The notes: a model not told the origin generated them from the sequence alone. Positions 9,145 through 21,963 are shown, counted from the stretch's first letter. The stretch is DNA of 64,000 nt from Morinoia aosen (GCA_030386875.1 CM059560.1:32296183-32360182); one strand, 5' to 3'. A program made the numbers and translations.

Positions 9145-12100
9145 TGTGTCTTAATCTTTCAAATTCTTTTATTCTCCATGTCTGGTATACAGGTGTACGC
9201 AAGCATAAAGGATAATACTATAACATGTGTGGGGGTTGGAATTCCCTCAGCGTATGGAAAGGGGGTCCTAAACCCACCCCTTTCTCTGTATCGCAACAGG
9301 AGAAATATATATTAATTGTCCTATGTAAGCGTACTGTCTGTATATCAACATGGAGATTTTTTTTATTATTTTCAGTTGTCTAAAAAATCTGTTTCTTCTT
9401 TTTTTTAATTCAGTCAAATAGTCGCTCGATAATTAAGCAGAATTTTCTGCAAGTACAATTCATCCGTGTCATTTCGTGGGCATTCCAACTTGGAGTAAAA
9501 TTTCTAACGTAGAGAGCGGTGCCGTGGACGTGCTGTACCGACGCCTAACGCCGGTCGCGCGGTTGAAGGACGGAGTAATAAAATGGAGATTCTGGCAGCT
9601 GCAGTCGGACTAAATCTGAGCGCCTAATTTGAAGTGTACTTGACTAAGTGTTATCCATGGCCATTAATTTCGAAATGCTATGAGGAATTGATATTTTCCG
9701 AGATCTTTGCTCAGTTTTCTCGTGCCGCTGAGTTAATTCAGTTAATGTTGTTTGAGAAAATATTAAATCAAAGTTCAATTGATAGCGTTGTCTTCTTGGC
9801 ACATTTTCTTTTTGGTGCATCCGAGAGGCAGCATAATTTGGCCACGTTCCGTAACAGGATGAAATGCAAATTGGATTGTGTGCTTCGTGATATCTATTTC
9901 TCAGCATGGGTGAATTTTTTTAAATGATTTATGCGGTGTCCGAATATTTTTTTTTGTGTGTGTAATGATCAAACAGTCAATTCAATCATATAAGTGCTCA
10001 ATGTTAAATAGAAATTTCTGCCTGTTAAATTTTTCTCGATGCATTTTTGAGTGCCGTCTAATTGACGGCCCAGAGTTTGAGGAGACAGGCAGGCACTGGA
10101 CACTGCTCGTAAGGCGATAAACCAAATTCTTGTGGTCGTAGCCAGACCATCTCCTGAAGTGGCTAATTTAAACGAGCGAGACTAAGTCATTTGAAGCTGA
10201 GTGATCCATTAACATTAGTTTTTTATAAATCAAATAAGAAACTCACTTCATCAGTATTACACAAAGTGTTCAAGCTCGTCATAATGCTGAGTTGACTTGA
10301 TGTAACTTTCCACAGCGAATCTAGCCCCAATTATTTAGAATAATGAAGCATGGTTTCCTGAGCATTTCTAATTTTCTTGAACTTCCAAAACCATCAAATC
10401 CTGTCAAATGCTGCAGTGAGTCATCAAATTTAAATGTCCTTCATTCTTCAGTGGAAATTTACAGTTGAATGTGTTATGAGTAGAAATAATCATTGTGCAT
10501 CAGTAGATAAGCTCTGCTGCGTTTGCTAGGAGAATACTTGCTCTATTTTCTTGACGCTGTGTTCTATAAAATTTTTCTTGAGTGCTAAAAATTTTTTTTT
10601 GGTTGAATTTTATATCATGTGTACAATTATTAGGTTTAACTGAATTTAGGTGTGCAGCGATGGCTCTGGAGAATAACGCCGTAAATTTAGCAAACACCGC
10701 CTCATCTTAAGAGAATCTTTGGAACAAGTTTACATTTATCTGGGCTTTGAGACATTCAGTAATTAATCTAGTTGGAATTTTCTTTTAAATGATACCTCAC
10801 TTATAAATAATTTGCAAAAATTTTGGGCCTCGTGTGCGTCAAGCTTCTCCAATCAGCTTCAGCAACATAATTCATATTTTCACTCGTTGATATCTGAGTG
10901 CTTCAATTATAAAATTGACATCTGCTGAGAAGCAGTAATGGGAATTTTGAGAATCAATTTCCTTGCTATCAAAGGGGTGGTAAATTCTTGTTGCAAAATT
11001 GTTGAATGAATTAAGTGACGGTGCTTAGGATAAAAATTAAATGTAGTGTGTTAAAGTAAGTGATGATTTTCTACGATGCTGCGCATTCAGTTCGTGGTCT
11101 AATTTTATTTGCTTAGATAGAAATGACGCCGCTGCTCGTGTGTTAAGTAAAGTAAATTCGTCATCCTCTTCTTATCACAAGATCATTGTGATAAGCTCCA
11201 GTACATCAGAGTGAGAATTTAAATAATTGCTTCAATAATAATACACCAAAATCATTAAATATTTTGGGTGATTTTTCACATGTGCCAAGTATACAATCCA
11301 TTTCGACCCTGACATGAGTTAATCCATACCTTTATATCAAATTCACTGAGCATAAAATTTTGCTTCCTTAACTTTTATAAATTCATGATGTTTGAAAATT
11401 TCCTTTTGATGTGAATTCGACAGTAGAGCGTAGTAATTTAAGATTATTCAATCCTAGCTGCCTTCAGGTAGGAAGGAATTTTATTATATTAAGTGTCTGT
11501 AGATTTTAAAAGGTAAACACGTGGATTAAATGCAATTTTTTTTGTAGTCTAAACGGTTACATGTCGCCGATAAAATAAATTTTCTGTATCAGTTTGAACG
11601 CGTATTGAATTTTGAGCTCGCATTTTTGTTTAAATCGTTGATTGCCCAGAATAGGAACTTTCAAGTTGATGCTCACCATGATGAATTGAAACTTTTAATA
11701 ATTTTGTTAATACTGGAATATACCACCCAATTGGAGTTTGTTCCTAAGGAGTTAATGAAAATTAAAGAGGAGATTTGCTGTATCAAGGAGGATTTTTGCT
11801 GTATCAAAGTGAGAATTTCATGAAGTCAGCTACAATACTCGATGTATAAATTTCGTTTTTGAAGTTGCAAGCGTAATGCATTTAATATTTTTATAAAATC
11901 TTAAATGATGCTGTCCATTCTCGTCGGTAATTCAAACTGAATTATTGTGTAACACTGAGAGTGTGTTCTTGCTTAAGCAAAGTTAACGAGTTAGCTTCAC
12001 GGAAATATGAGCGTTTCACATTGTCGGAAATGTACAATATTCCTTATGGAGACTTTATCTTCTGTTAGATGGATTTAATACAGCGTGAGAATTGAAATGA

Positions 12101-12690
12101 AAAGCATTGCAGTGAATACATGGAATTTATCTTGACAATAAGAATCAGCGTGACAGTCTGCGGTGCAGCGAAGCTATGTAATTTATGGCCGTTCTGAGCC
12201 AAGGCTATAAAACTCTCTTGTGCGTGAAGTTAGGTGTGGTATTACGTGAGGTTATAATGTAGGATTTGAAAGTAGGAAATGTCTGAGAGAGTATGATCAG
12301 TAACATTGATTTATAAATGTGTCGTATCAAAATGACGAGTTATTTGAGTCAAACTGGTGAAGGTATCAGCGCCGTGGTGTGGGAATTTCTTGATCACTCT
12401 TTCCCCGTAATGTTGTTGACGCTGACGCTGGTCATTCTCAAACATCATTGGTATACGTCATTAATTTCATTTTTTTGTTCATTGTCATGTAGGCATGATA
12501 ATTATTAGGGTGATAATTCCCTTAATGCGTTGTTTAACGACGTTAGTGAAACTTTGAAACAGAAAGAATATATACAAATCGTATGTACGAACGATGTTGT
12601 CGAGCAACGTGGAATCATTTAAATGTGCTGCTCTGAATCTGGGGCTGAGAATCGGATAAATTTGTGTTATGTCTATTTTATTTCTGCATT

Positions 12691-12906
12691 TCTTTGTATG
12701 TCGGTATTGCTAGAATGTCGGATCGCTAGAAAAGCCTTCGCGGCCGAGTATAACGTAAAGTCCGATGACCTGATAGTACCCAATGTATGTGTAAATTTTT
12801 CTGGTGTGTCGGTGTTGTCATAATGTCTGATCGTTAGAAAAGCCTTCGCGGCAGAGTATAATGTAAAGTTAGACGCCTTGACAATACCCAATGTATATGT
12901 GTTTTT
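12691..12906. repeat. Two diverged 108-bp tandem copies inside the LTR element
   Basis: The block carrying TAGAAAAGCCTTCGCGGC, then GAGTATAA and ACCCAATGTAT, occurs at 12691-12798 and again at 12799-12906 with about 15-20 percent difference, so the duplication is much older than the insertion. Confidence 0.85.
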
Positions 12907-13544
12907 TTTTATTGGTGCGTATTCAGGATTTCGGCCTACAAGGTAAATCTCCTGCGAGTTCGTACATCATGCGTAATAATGTTCATATAGTCTTGTGAGG
13001 TGATTTGACCGATTAGTAACACCGTCGAACGAATTTCGGCTTTGTCTAGAGTTGGTTGAGGATACCGGAAATTAAATATTTTATGTGTGTATGGAGGAAT
13101 TCTTCGCGTAGCTCACGTCCGCCTCACTCAAGGCAGATTTGAAGGAAACCGAGGAACCATTCTTACGTTGAGCGACCATGTAATGCGCTGTCTCTCGATT
13201 ACCAAGTAACCATGTTAGACAATTAAACGCGTATTTACGGAAGTTGATCTTGGCACTATAACGCGAACCTAAGGGGTTGATGTCATGCTAGGCGCCGAGC
13301 TGACTGAGAACAAAACCTGAAGGTCTTCGCAAATAAATGTGCTTCATTTTCTACAATTATAATGAAAGAGCTTATGAGCTCCGACGTGGGAGTCCAACGC
13401 GTATTGACGCCGTAATCTACAGGATTTGTCCGCGAGTTTACGCAACGAGGATCTACGGAATTTTCCACGAATTCACGTGACGCCAAGGATGAATTTTTTA
13501 TGGAAAAGCTTCAGTAACTTCGATTCTCAGCAGGGGGCCCTCTC

Positions 13545-13646
13545 CAGAATCAGTAGCAAGCCAGGATCAGTAGCAAGCCAGGATCAGTAGCAAGCCAGAA
13601 TCAGTAGCAAGCCGAGGATCAGTAGCAAGCCGAGGAGCAACAAGTC
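13545..13646. repeat. 17-bp tandem repeat, about 6 units
   Basis: ATCAGTAGCAAGCCAGG-like units repeat six times and run into an AGCAACAA-rich purine stretch up to about 13700. They lie in the 3' third of the element interior. Confidence 0.9.
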
Positions 13647-14280
13647 ACAGGAACAACAACCACAAGCTGTAACTAGGCGCGCAGGAGGAGCAACAACAAG
13701 TTTGTTGCAAGGAAACGTCTACTTTGAATCAAAGGATGAAATGATAATTATGAGGAAGAAAACTTGAGGTCGGAAAATTACCTCCATTGGAGATTGTGTT
13801 TTTAGGTGGATTGCAACCGAGAAAGCTGAAAGGATGTCTCTGCTTGTAACAAATTCGCCGATTTTTCGTTCTCTAATTGATATGTTTATCTATGTCGATG
13901 AATTGCCGAGAGCAATTCGAGAATAATATGTCGTGTGTGTTTTATTTGATGCGTGTAAGTTGTCGGATATGTGCGGTACCTTTACTGTGTTCTTTGCTAT
14001 TTGCGTACTAAAATAATGTGTGTAAGAAATGCGTTTCAATTATTTAGTGTGTGTCAGGCATTAATGAATTTTTGTTATAAAAGCGTCAACATAGGCGTGT
14101 TGCAAGAAGGTAAATCATGAGGTGATACGTAAGGACATTCTGATGTCGGGGAAAGCGAAGGAATTGAAAGAAGGGGATGAACATTTTCTAATTTTTAAAC
14201 GTAAGGGGTATGTCACGGTCATAATTAAAATTAACGGGTGAAAATTTGAACCAACTTTGCAAGTTGGCCCAAATTTTTCT

Positions 14281-14294
14281 GGGGCGATGAGGGT
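14281..14294 (+). promoter_or_regulatory. Weak polypurine-tract candidate
   Basis: GGGGCGATGAGGG ends three bases before the TG of the 3' LTR. It is interrupted by pyrimidines, so this is a positional guess. Confidence 0.3.
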
Positions 14295-14296
14295 AT

Positions 14297-15967
14297 TGTC
14301 CAGAAATACTACCCTCACAAGATTTTGGGAAACATGTCTCGTAACTTCATATTTTTTTTGCCAAAATACTTTAAGAAAATGTGTAAAAACCGTTATCACT
14401 GTTATTCTTGAGCGTGAGAATGTGGACCAAAGTTTGCACGTGTGTGTTAAGGACAATTCTTAACTGTTCGGTCGGAAAAACAAGCGGCGATTGTTTGGGG
14501 TAGAGGTATCACAAGGCAAGCCGGGGTTTCGAGGGCGTTGGGCGGATGTGACGTAGTAACAGAGGCCCACACAATCTAAGCGAATCACCGCGCGCCAAAG
14601 GTATGACGCAAGAAGGTGTGTCTCAACACGCACCAATGAGAGTCCCAGACGTCAGAACGAGCAAGAATTCCGCCAATAAGGTTGCAGATGCTGCCTCTGT
14701 AGAATAGAAGCGTCGAGAACGATCGAGAAAGAGGGAAGCGAAACACATATAAGGCCCGTAGAAGGAAGCATGGGGAGGAATTTTTGAACACACGTGAGAG
14801 ACTGCGCAAGACGTCTGAGGGTGTTCTACACAATAGGCCAGCCTCGTCGGCTGGCCTTATACCCAACTGCAACTTGAAAGTTAATAATTCGAGGCACATA
14901 AAATAACGTTGGACGTCGGAAGTCATTGAAGCATCGTCTTACAAAGGAAGCCTAATCGAAGTAAACCAGCCTCGCATCGGTGATCGTCATGAATAAACGC
15001 GTCGGAGATTCAACCAAGAGCATTCAACATCTGTGCATCGGGGTCGAACTCACAGTCAACTTCAGCGGCAGTCGTCAACATTGCAAATGGCAAACAGTTA
15101 AGTTCGTCCACCCACAATGCGTAAAGCAACACGCAAATCTACAGTGAAGTGGCTTGCCATTGAGACTCTTAAGACACTCCAGGCACCACGGCGGCTGTGA
15201 ACTCGAGTTGGAATGCCGGCGGCACGATGAGGGAGCGGCAGAGGCATCGCTGCAGCGCGGGCAAGACATCAGCCTACACCTGCAGCAAACCTAAAGCTAC
15301 GACGCGGAACATCAGCAGTGAGCAACAGCATCGTCAGTGAATGTCCATCAGTGAATCATTTATTATCAAAAGTGCGAGTGCTTCATAGTTGTGAGAGCTC
15401 TTTTAGGTGGTGATTGAAGTTCAAATTCAGATGTAGAGCAGCACACAGATAAGTGCTTTCCAAAGTATCGTGAAGAATCATCTAATTTTATAGGCAACCG
15501 ATTTATTGTGTCTATTTAGTCGAGGATCGACTTCCCGTTGTATGATTCGACACCGTATCACAATTCCAGGTTAAATCGTGATGTGTTACTCCCGCAAATG
15601 TTATGATTTGTGTTACTGTGGATGCGTGAATCGTCGTCAACGAGGGAGTATTTGTAACTTGAAGGCTCGGTAAGCAGCACATTTGTATGATGTCGTGTTT
15701 AAATATTGTGGCGGTAGAAACTTACGTATTTTTCATTGACGCCGCTGTGCCATTTCAAATCATTTCGTTCCCATGCCTTGTGCGTTTATCCACGTGTTCA
15801 TCTCAAAAATAAATGTGTCTTAATCTTTCAAATTCTTTTATTCTCCATGTCTGGTATACAGGTGTACGCAAGCATAAAGGATAATACTATAACATGTGTG
15901 GGGGTTGGAATTCCCTCAGCGTATGGAAAGGGGGTCCTAAACCCACCCCTTTCTCTGTATCGCAACA
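14297..15967 (+). repeat. 3' LTR (1,671 bp)
   Basis: Matches 7628-9298 with substitutions at 15082 and 15592 only. Its 3' end runs straight into the 26-bp array, which creates an artificial 388-codon frame (15736-16902) joining LTR sequence to satellite. Confidence 0.95.
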
Positions 15968-16860
15968 CCACTATCCTGTTGTGTCCAGCATTCCCACTCT
16001 CCTGTTGCGTCCAGCATTCCCACTATCCTGTTGCGTCCAGCATTCCCACTCTCCTGTTGCGTCCAGCATTCCCACTCTCCTGTTGCGTCCAGCATTCCCA
16101 CTATCCTGTTGCGTCCAGCATTCCCACTATCCTGTTGCGTCCAGCATTCCCACTATCCTGTTGCGTCCAGCATTCCCACTATCCTGTTGCGTCCAGCATT
16201 CCCACTATCCTGTTGCGTCCAGCATTCCCACTATCCTGTTGCGTCCAGCATTCCCACTATCCTGTTGCGTCCAGCATTCCCACTATCCTGTTGCGTCCAG
16301 CATTCCCACTATCCTGTTGCGTCCAGCATTCCCACTATCCTGTTGCGTCCAGCATTCCCACTATCCTGTTGCGTCCAGCATTCCCACTATCCTGTTGCGT
16401 CCAGCATTCCCACTATCCTGTTGCGTCCAGCATTCCCACTATCCTGTTGCGTCCAGCATTCCCACTATCCTGTTGCGTCCAGCATTCCCACTATCCTGTT
16501 GCGTCCAGCATTCCCACTATCCTGTTGCGTCCAGCATTCCCACTATCCTGTTGCGTCCAGCATTCCCACTATCCTGTTGCGTCCAGCATTCCCACTATCC
16601 TGTTGCGTCCAGCATTCCCACTATCCTGTTGCGTCCAGCATTCCCACTATCCTGTTGCGTCCAGCATTCCCACTATCCTGTTGCGTCCAGCATTCCCACT
16701 ATCCTGTTGCGTCCAGCATTCCCACTATCCTGTTGCGTCCAGCATTCCCACTATCCTGTTGCGTCCAGCATTCCCACTATCCTGTTGCGTCCAGCATTCC
16801 CACTATCCTGTTGCGTCCAGCATTCCCACTATCCTGTTGCGTCCAGCATTCCCACTATCC
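15968..16860. repeat. 26-bp minisatellite, right part (about 34 units)
   Basis: It resumes mid-unit after the CCAC duplication. The first unit has TTGTGTCC instead of TTGCGTCC. Of the next few units some carry CTCTCC; from about 16090 on all units are identical. The array breaks down at 16861 (AGTATTCCTACTC). All three forward frames are open and encode SIPTILLRPAF-type repeats; this follows from a stop-free 26-bp unit and is not evidence of a protein. Confidence 0.97.
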
Positions 16861-19800
16861 AGTATTCCTACTCAAAATGAATGCTTGCATTTAAAATTCT
16901 AAAGCATCCATCTTGTATATTGTCCCTGTTTATTGTACTTCACATCTGGTATATGTGGTGAAGCTCACTTGAGCACACCTTTCACGAATTATCAATCTCA
17001 ACCCTCACGCGCTCTACACTTCACAACCGCATATACTCTGAAGTTGCAAGTCTAAACTTGAGGCACCTATTCAATTTCAAGTTTGTTGTAGTGTTTCTAA
17101 TTAGCGTAAACTTCACATCAAGTTGGCATCCAATTAAACTTGGCCGATACTCTGATCTTCTCAGTGAAAGGAAGACTTCTGCAGCTCAGGATTTTCGTAA
17201 CTGGTACACGGGCACTCCATAACGTACACCTACCTAAGTTAATTAAATTCACCATTTATATGTTGTTGCTGCAAATGTCAAGAGCATGATTAGAAATGTA
17301 AGAAGGTACGAGTAATTATCAGGATTGCTGTCCTTAAATTAAGTTTGTGAAAAGTTTTCTGTGTAATGTTTTAAAGATCAAGGTTGTAATTAAGTGTTAC
17401 AAGTTTCAGTAAAACAACCCTATGCATGGCTGGGTTATTCAGGAAACAAATAATCGCCAATAAAGTGCATGGAAAACCGTCGCTATCAGAATGGTGATAT
17501 AGGAATTTAGGCTTAGACGTTCATCGCTAAAGGCGTAAACGTAAAGGAACTACGAAATAGTTACACTTTTTCTGCTCTTTAACGCGTCCGTTTGCGCAGA
17601 AGTGGAGCCCAAATGTGCGTTACAGAGAGCTCAGGAGTGGGATGAGTCAAGGGAACTTTGCGCCATTCGTGGCTACCTCAGACTAACATCGTGCGAAAAC
17701 TACAATTCTAAACAACACATTCCGAGTGCATTTGCAGCAATGAATAAGACACAAGTTGCTCTGAAGAACATACAAGATAGTAGCTCGGTACTTTACACGC
17801 ATTTTGTTGCTGTGCTCAGCAGCAGCTTAACTTCATTGTAGGGTTGCAAATTCTCTTGAAAATGATGCAAGAACAAGAAAAAAGATTCAACTAAAAAAAA
17901 ATAAAGATTCAATTCCAAGAGATAAAGATTTAATTCCAAATTAAGAATTATTAGGATGTTCAGCATGAGTTTAAATTAATGCCAAATTAAGTGTAAGAAA
18001 ACGAGGATGATAATTATTCATAATTGGTGTGCTAAAGTTTAAAAAAATAATGCCTAACACATTTCACCTGATAAATTCATAATGAAGCTACAAAATATCG
18101 TGCAACACTACAAAAACAATCTACAAAGATAAGTAAAAGAAGCTCACTCTCCGTTCAAAAGATAATCGTTAAGAACTCGGTTTTTACACTAAACGTTTGA
18201 GGTAAGCTTCTATGCGCCTCGTGCTGGGCGGGGCTGGACGCAGGGCAGTGGAACAAATAACTTCGGAAATATAACATAATAGTTTCGAAAACATGAGAGG
18301 TCATTTGAGAAGATTAGTTGGTGCTATAATATAGGGTGAGGTCTACCGCCATATATATCGCCTACCCTTGTGTAGTTTGACATGTACAAATTAAGTATTT
18401 ATCGCTAAATTTAATGCAAGGAAACAAGTAATATTCATAAGTAACCTAACCTCACGCTATGGTACTAGCTGGAGGTAGATCCCATGCTACAGTGTGGTAC
18501 ACATCATGCTATGGCAGCACCTATTAATTTGTGAAGTATTTGGCTAACAAGTGTAAGAAATTTAATACGTCGTCCTAATCTGTCTTGAGTAGCCCCTTAA
18601 ATTTTTCAATGGAAGCACTAAAGCGCGGCCTTTGAATCTATCAAAGCAGGAGTTCGAATTAGCTGCCTGTTTGAGGCCGAAATAATCCCATTTCAAAGAA
18701 CTCTAGGAGGAAACTGTGGCACTGAGGTATTAGTGTAATCCGACATCAATGACATGAAAGAAAACATGAAATAAATTTACAAATACTATAATAGATTATT
18801 GAAATCCAAAATTAAGCAGTGGAAGACATTTCAAAGTGCTACAAAGACATCAAATTTCCTCAATAGAAAACAATGCAGGAAACGTACATGTGTTGTGAGA
18901 CATCTCCAACGAAAAAACAATGTCAAAAACGTAAATGTGCAATCAAACATCAGATAAAACCGAATTAAAAACAATGGAATGTGTTTCAGCGCACATCAGA
19001 CAGTGAAGAACTTCAACAGAAAACAATAGGCTTAAATGGGAAAGCTCAGGCGTCCTGTACTCACCAATGGAGTCATGTCCCAAGATGATCTCAAAACATT
19101 TTACGGGCCAATTTTGAGACAAGCTGGCCGCCGTAGCATGGATACTCGAAGCACGAAAGTTAAATTCACATTTACTGTCAAAAGTAACTTGCTTCGTTCA
19201 CTCCTGTCTTGGTATCTGTCAAAATTTCAAGTAAAGAACGAAAGTATGTTCTTTACTCGTGAACAGCTGAATGAAATTCCCCTAACGTTTACACGCGTGC
19301 ACAAAAATATGTTTGAAAAAAACCGTCACGTCAGTTCACTCTTGCGTAATACGAATTTAAAAACACACGAAAAAATTCTGTAACACAACTATTGTTTGAA
19401 GCTTTCTTTTACTAGTGAGAAATCTGTAGAAAGGCAAACATTTTCGTTACATTTTTAGACAATTAGATGTACTCAAACCTTGGATGAAGTTGAAGGCAAA
19501 CACTTTCGATAAATTAATTCTCCACTTTTCATATGAATATTATTAATAAAAAATCACTTTCGGATGGTAATTACATTTCTAAATACTCAAGAAAATCTGT
19601 AATTAAGCAATTGGTTAAGTGTGGTTCAATTTTTTCAATGATATAGGAACGCTGACGAGTATCTTGGAAAAACATAAAACCTATTATTTCGTTTACTGAA
19701 TGATCTAATTGCAATACCATTCACGTTAACTTAAACGAATTCGAAGACTTCTATCTATCATAGTCGTTTCATTACAAATTACATTGCTCGATTGCAAGAG

Positions 19801-21239
19801 GATTTCAATTTTCTACATCGTTAAGAAGATCAAAGACTCTAAATATCAAAGGAAATGAGAATGAGCTCTCAAGAGGAGAAGGAGTTGGTACATCAGTGGA
19901 AAAAAATGTGCTCAAGTAAGGCTTGGAAATTGAAAGGCAACTTCGCATTAGATTTCATTGTCTGTGCGCGATAACGTAAAAGCTTTCGCATGAACCTTTT
20001 ACCTCTGCATACATCACGATTGATTTTGGAATAAAAGATCTACGCAACCAGGCTTCATTTCCTTCGAACGGGGAAGAAACTAGTCAAGAAATGCGAGTGA
20101 ATTTACTGGTTTTCCTACTAAATTTTAAAGCGTAACAAACCGATCCTAATGTACGGTTCTGCTCTAAAAATAACTTAATTAAGTTTTTGACCTAAATGAT
20201 TTCATCAATAAGTCTACTCCGTTTTCCTCAAAAATTATCGTATTGGAATTTGTGAATTAAAAACAGGAAATTCAAATAGACATCTTTTCCAGTTTCACTC
20301 TGCTTCATCGAGTTTCTGAGCCCAGTTTCTCAATCCCCCTCAGGTCCAATAAAATATTTCCAACATCAAATCAGAAAACTAAAGCAAAACTTCGCACGAA
20401 ATACCTGAAACAAGCGCCGCTGCTGGCTCGTGCGCGTCCCCCTCTGTAATGCGCTAAGAACTGACTTCAATATATGTTGCTGCTATCACCGTGAGGGATT
20501 GAGTAAATGGAATAAAGATTGTTTTGATTAATTCTATGATGTCAGTTCCGGTCGTATACTCCTGGGTGTAATGCAATTATTCGAACGAAAATTCAGACTT
20601 GAATCAATTCTATGTTGTCTGTTCTGGTCTTATACTCCCACCTGTTCAGTAGTTTTTCAACCTAAAATTCAAGGAAATAATAGGCAACTGGTTAATCGGT
20701 CGAGTCCAAACTTTAAATTAAAATTTTTTTAAATGTTTTGCAATATGTTTCTTCCATATGAATGCTCAAGCACAGATGAAAAAATTTGAAGAAATACATA
20801 AAATTATCATAACCTGATCAGTTTTATTCCGCCTGTATGGAAATTTAGTAGGTTGAATGTGTACGGAGTCCACCTTTGAGCATTGGCTTAACACGTTCTC
20901 TGCAGTTGGTTAGGTTGTAAGTAGCAAAACAGGGAAATCGATTTTCCAGCTTGAATAAATTTTAATTCATCATAATGAAGATGAAGAATACAATTGCACG
21001 ATAACATTTCACCTCGTATGATGACAATTATTTTGCATAAACATCGCAAAACAGATTAAATGAGGTGCATTTATACAGGCACGCAAATGGGCAATTTACC
21101 AGTTGGTCCACACGTGACCCAATACGCAGGGAACGTGTTAAAATGAGGTAGCCACATTACGACTTGCCTTGGGAGAAATTCTATAATTCTATGCGGTGGA
21201 TATTTTTACGTAGATTTTCGCCTCAATGCAGAGGAGTTC
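16861..21239. other. Anonymous AT-rich region
   Basis: No recognisable gene. The longest plausible frame is plus 19036-19383 (115 codons, basic, no known motif, no splice context). A pair of similar 33-bp stretches at about 20532 and 20607 (ATTCTATG, then GGTC and TATACTCC) is a small local duplication. A-rich AAAGATTCAA repeats lie near 17880-17935. The stretch at 18630-18680 has a weak GTTCGAATT but no tRNA fold. Confidence 0.4.
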
Positions 21240-21342
21240 TCCATGAATGATCACCTCCACCCACAAATCTTCCTTGCTCACCTCCATGCATAAACTTTCC
21301 GTGAACACATCCACACACAAAGCTTCCATAATCACACCACAC
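21240..21342. repeat. About 3 diverged 30-bp units
   Basis: CACCTCCACCCACAAA-like units recur at a 30-bp spacing and decay to the right. In one frame they read as STHKSSLL-type decapeptides, giving a short frame at 21247-21507 with no recognisable domain. Confidence 0.6.
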
Positions 21343-21963
21343 AAGCGCAGGAGTTACAGCAACATAGTGTGTTTGATCTTCAAAAGTCCTGTATCAAAAC
21401 TGCAGTACGCTCTTATTTCCTCACGCATTTGTGAAAGTAAACTAGCTCCTTTTTCCGATGCAAAAGCAATGAACTCAGACTCACGTGTCTTCCAGCGTGT
21501 CAACTAAAGCCTTTGCAACCGCCGCTGCCAAATCCAGGTTTCATGCTCTGATCGACGATTGACAAGCTGCCGCTCCGGCTCACCGGAAAAAATTCAAGCG
21601 TTTTGGAAACGTGAAATACACCGTGAAATGTTTCAAGGGAAATCCATGACGTATAACTTTTTAGGGTTTCGACGATTAGATTCATGTTTATTTTCATTTG
21701 CTGTTACCTAAAAAAAAATTAAAAAAAACTTAAATTTGTTTTATACCGTTGGTTAGTGAATAAAATGGTCTAAATATTTTGCAGTTAACATTGATGTATC
21801 TCGTTTAAGCTAAAAATGTAAACTAACACAACTTGGGAGGATGAAGAAGCATGCCATATCTATTCGATGTTTCATAAAATGAAGAAGAAAAATTTTCCTT
21901 AAAACGTACCGTTACTTGAGCACAAAAGGTAACTGCTTCGTTTTATTGGGGGACCTTACCACG

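Larger units (their letters stand above)
7628..9298 (+). repeat. 5' LTR (1,671 bp)
   Basis: Starts TGTCCAGAAATACT and ends TCTGTATCGCAACA. Identical in length and nearly in sequence to 14297-15967 (offset 6,669). It contains a TATA-like ATATAA at 8078-8083 and AATAAA at 8323 and 9139. Open frames inside it (minus 7916-8257 and 8406-8600, plus 9067-9315) recur in the other LTR because of the duplication and have no recognisable domain. Confidence 0.95.
9299..14296. other. Non-coding interior of the LTR element
   Basis: A 5-kb stretch between the LTRs with no retroelement protein motif in six frames. It is AT-rich with a short GC-rich patch at about 9510-9560 and another at 13090-13180 and 13240-13480. 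It holds two local repeats (12691-12906 and 13545-13646). Just inside the 5' LTR the sequence is GGAGAAATATAT, which does not match a usual tRNA-complementary primer site. The nearest purine-rich stretch to the 3' LTR is 14281-14293. Confidence 0.7.
7628..15967. mobile_element. Full-length non-autonomous LTR retrotransposon (LARD-like), 8,340 bp
   Basis: Two 1,671-bp direct repeats begin TGTCC and end CAACA (canonical TG...CA), flank 4,998 bp of interior and are bounded by a 4-bp duplication CCAC inside a 26-bp array. The LTRs have no length difference and only two substitutions that I found (8413 C / 15082 T; 8923 T / 15592 C), so the insertion is young. The interior (9299-14296) shows no gag, protease, reverse transcriptase, RNase H or integrase motifs on either strand; its longest frames are under 100 codons. 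It therefore fits a large retrotransposon derivative moved by a partner's proteins. No standard TGG-type primer binding site follows the 5' LTR. Transcription direction cannot be proved; TATA and AATAAA placement suggest plus. A 4-bp duplication is compatible with the Gypsy superfamily but is not decisive. Confidence 0.9.

Noticed and set aside
7628-15967. Segmental duplication instead of an LTR element
   Set aside because: TG...CA ends, CCAC target duplication and the exactly restorable satellite unit all fit retroelement insertion.
15736-16902. 388-codon open frame joining LTR sequence to repeated SIPTILLRPAF-type peptides
   Set aside because: All three forward frames are open because the 26-bp unit has no stop; the N-terminal part is LTR sequence also found at 9067. 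Not a protein gene.
18630-18680. tRNA or SINE B-box (GAGTTCGAATTAGC)
   Set aside because: No matching A box, stems or acceptor; the T-arm does not pair.
19036-19383. 115-codon basic frame as a gene
   Set aside because: No recognisable domain, composition like surrounding intergenic DNA, no splice or repeat context. Left inside the anonymous region.
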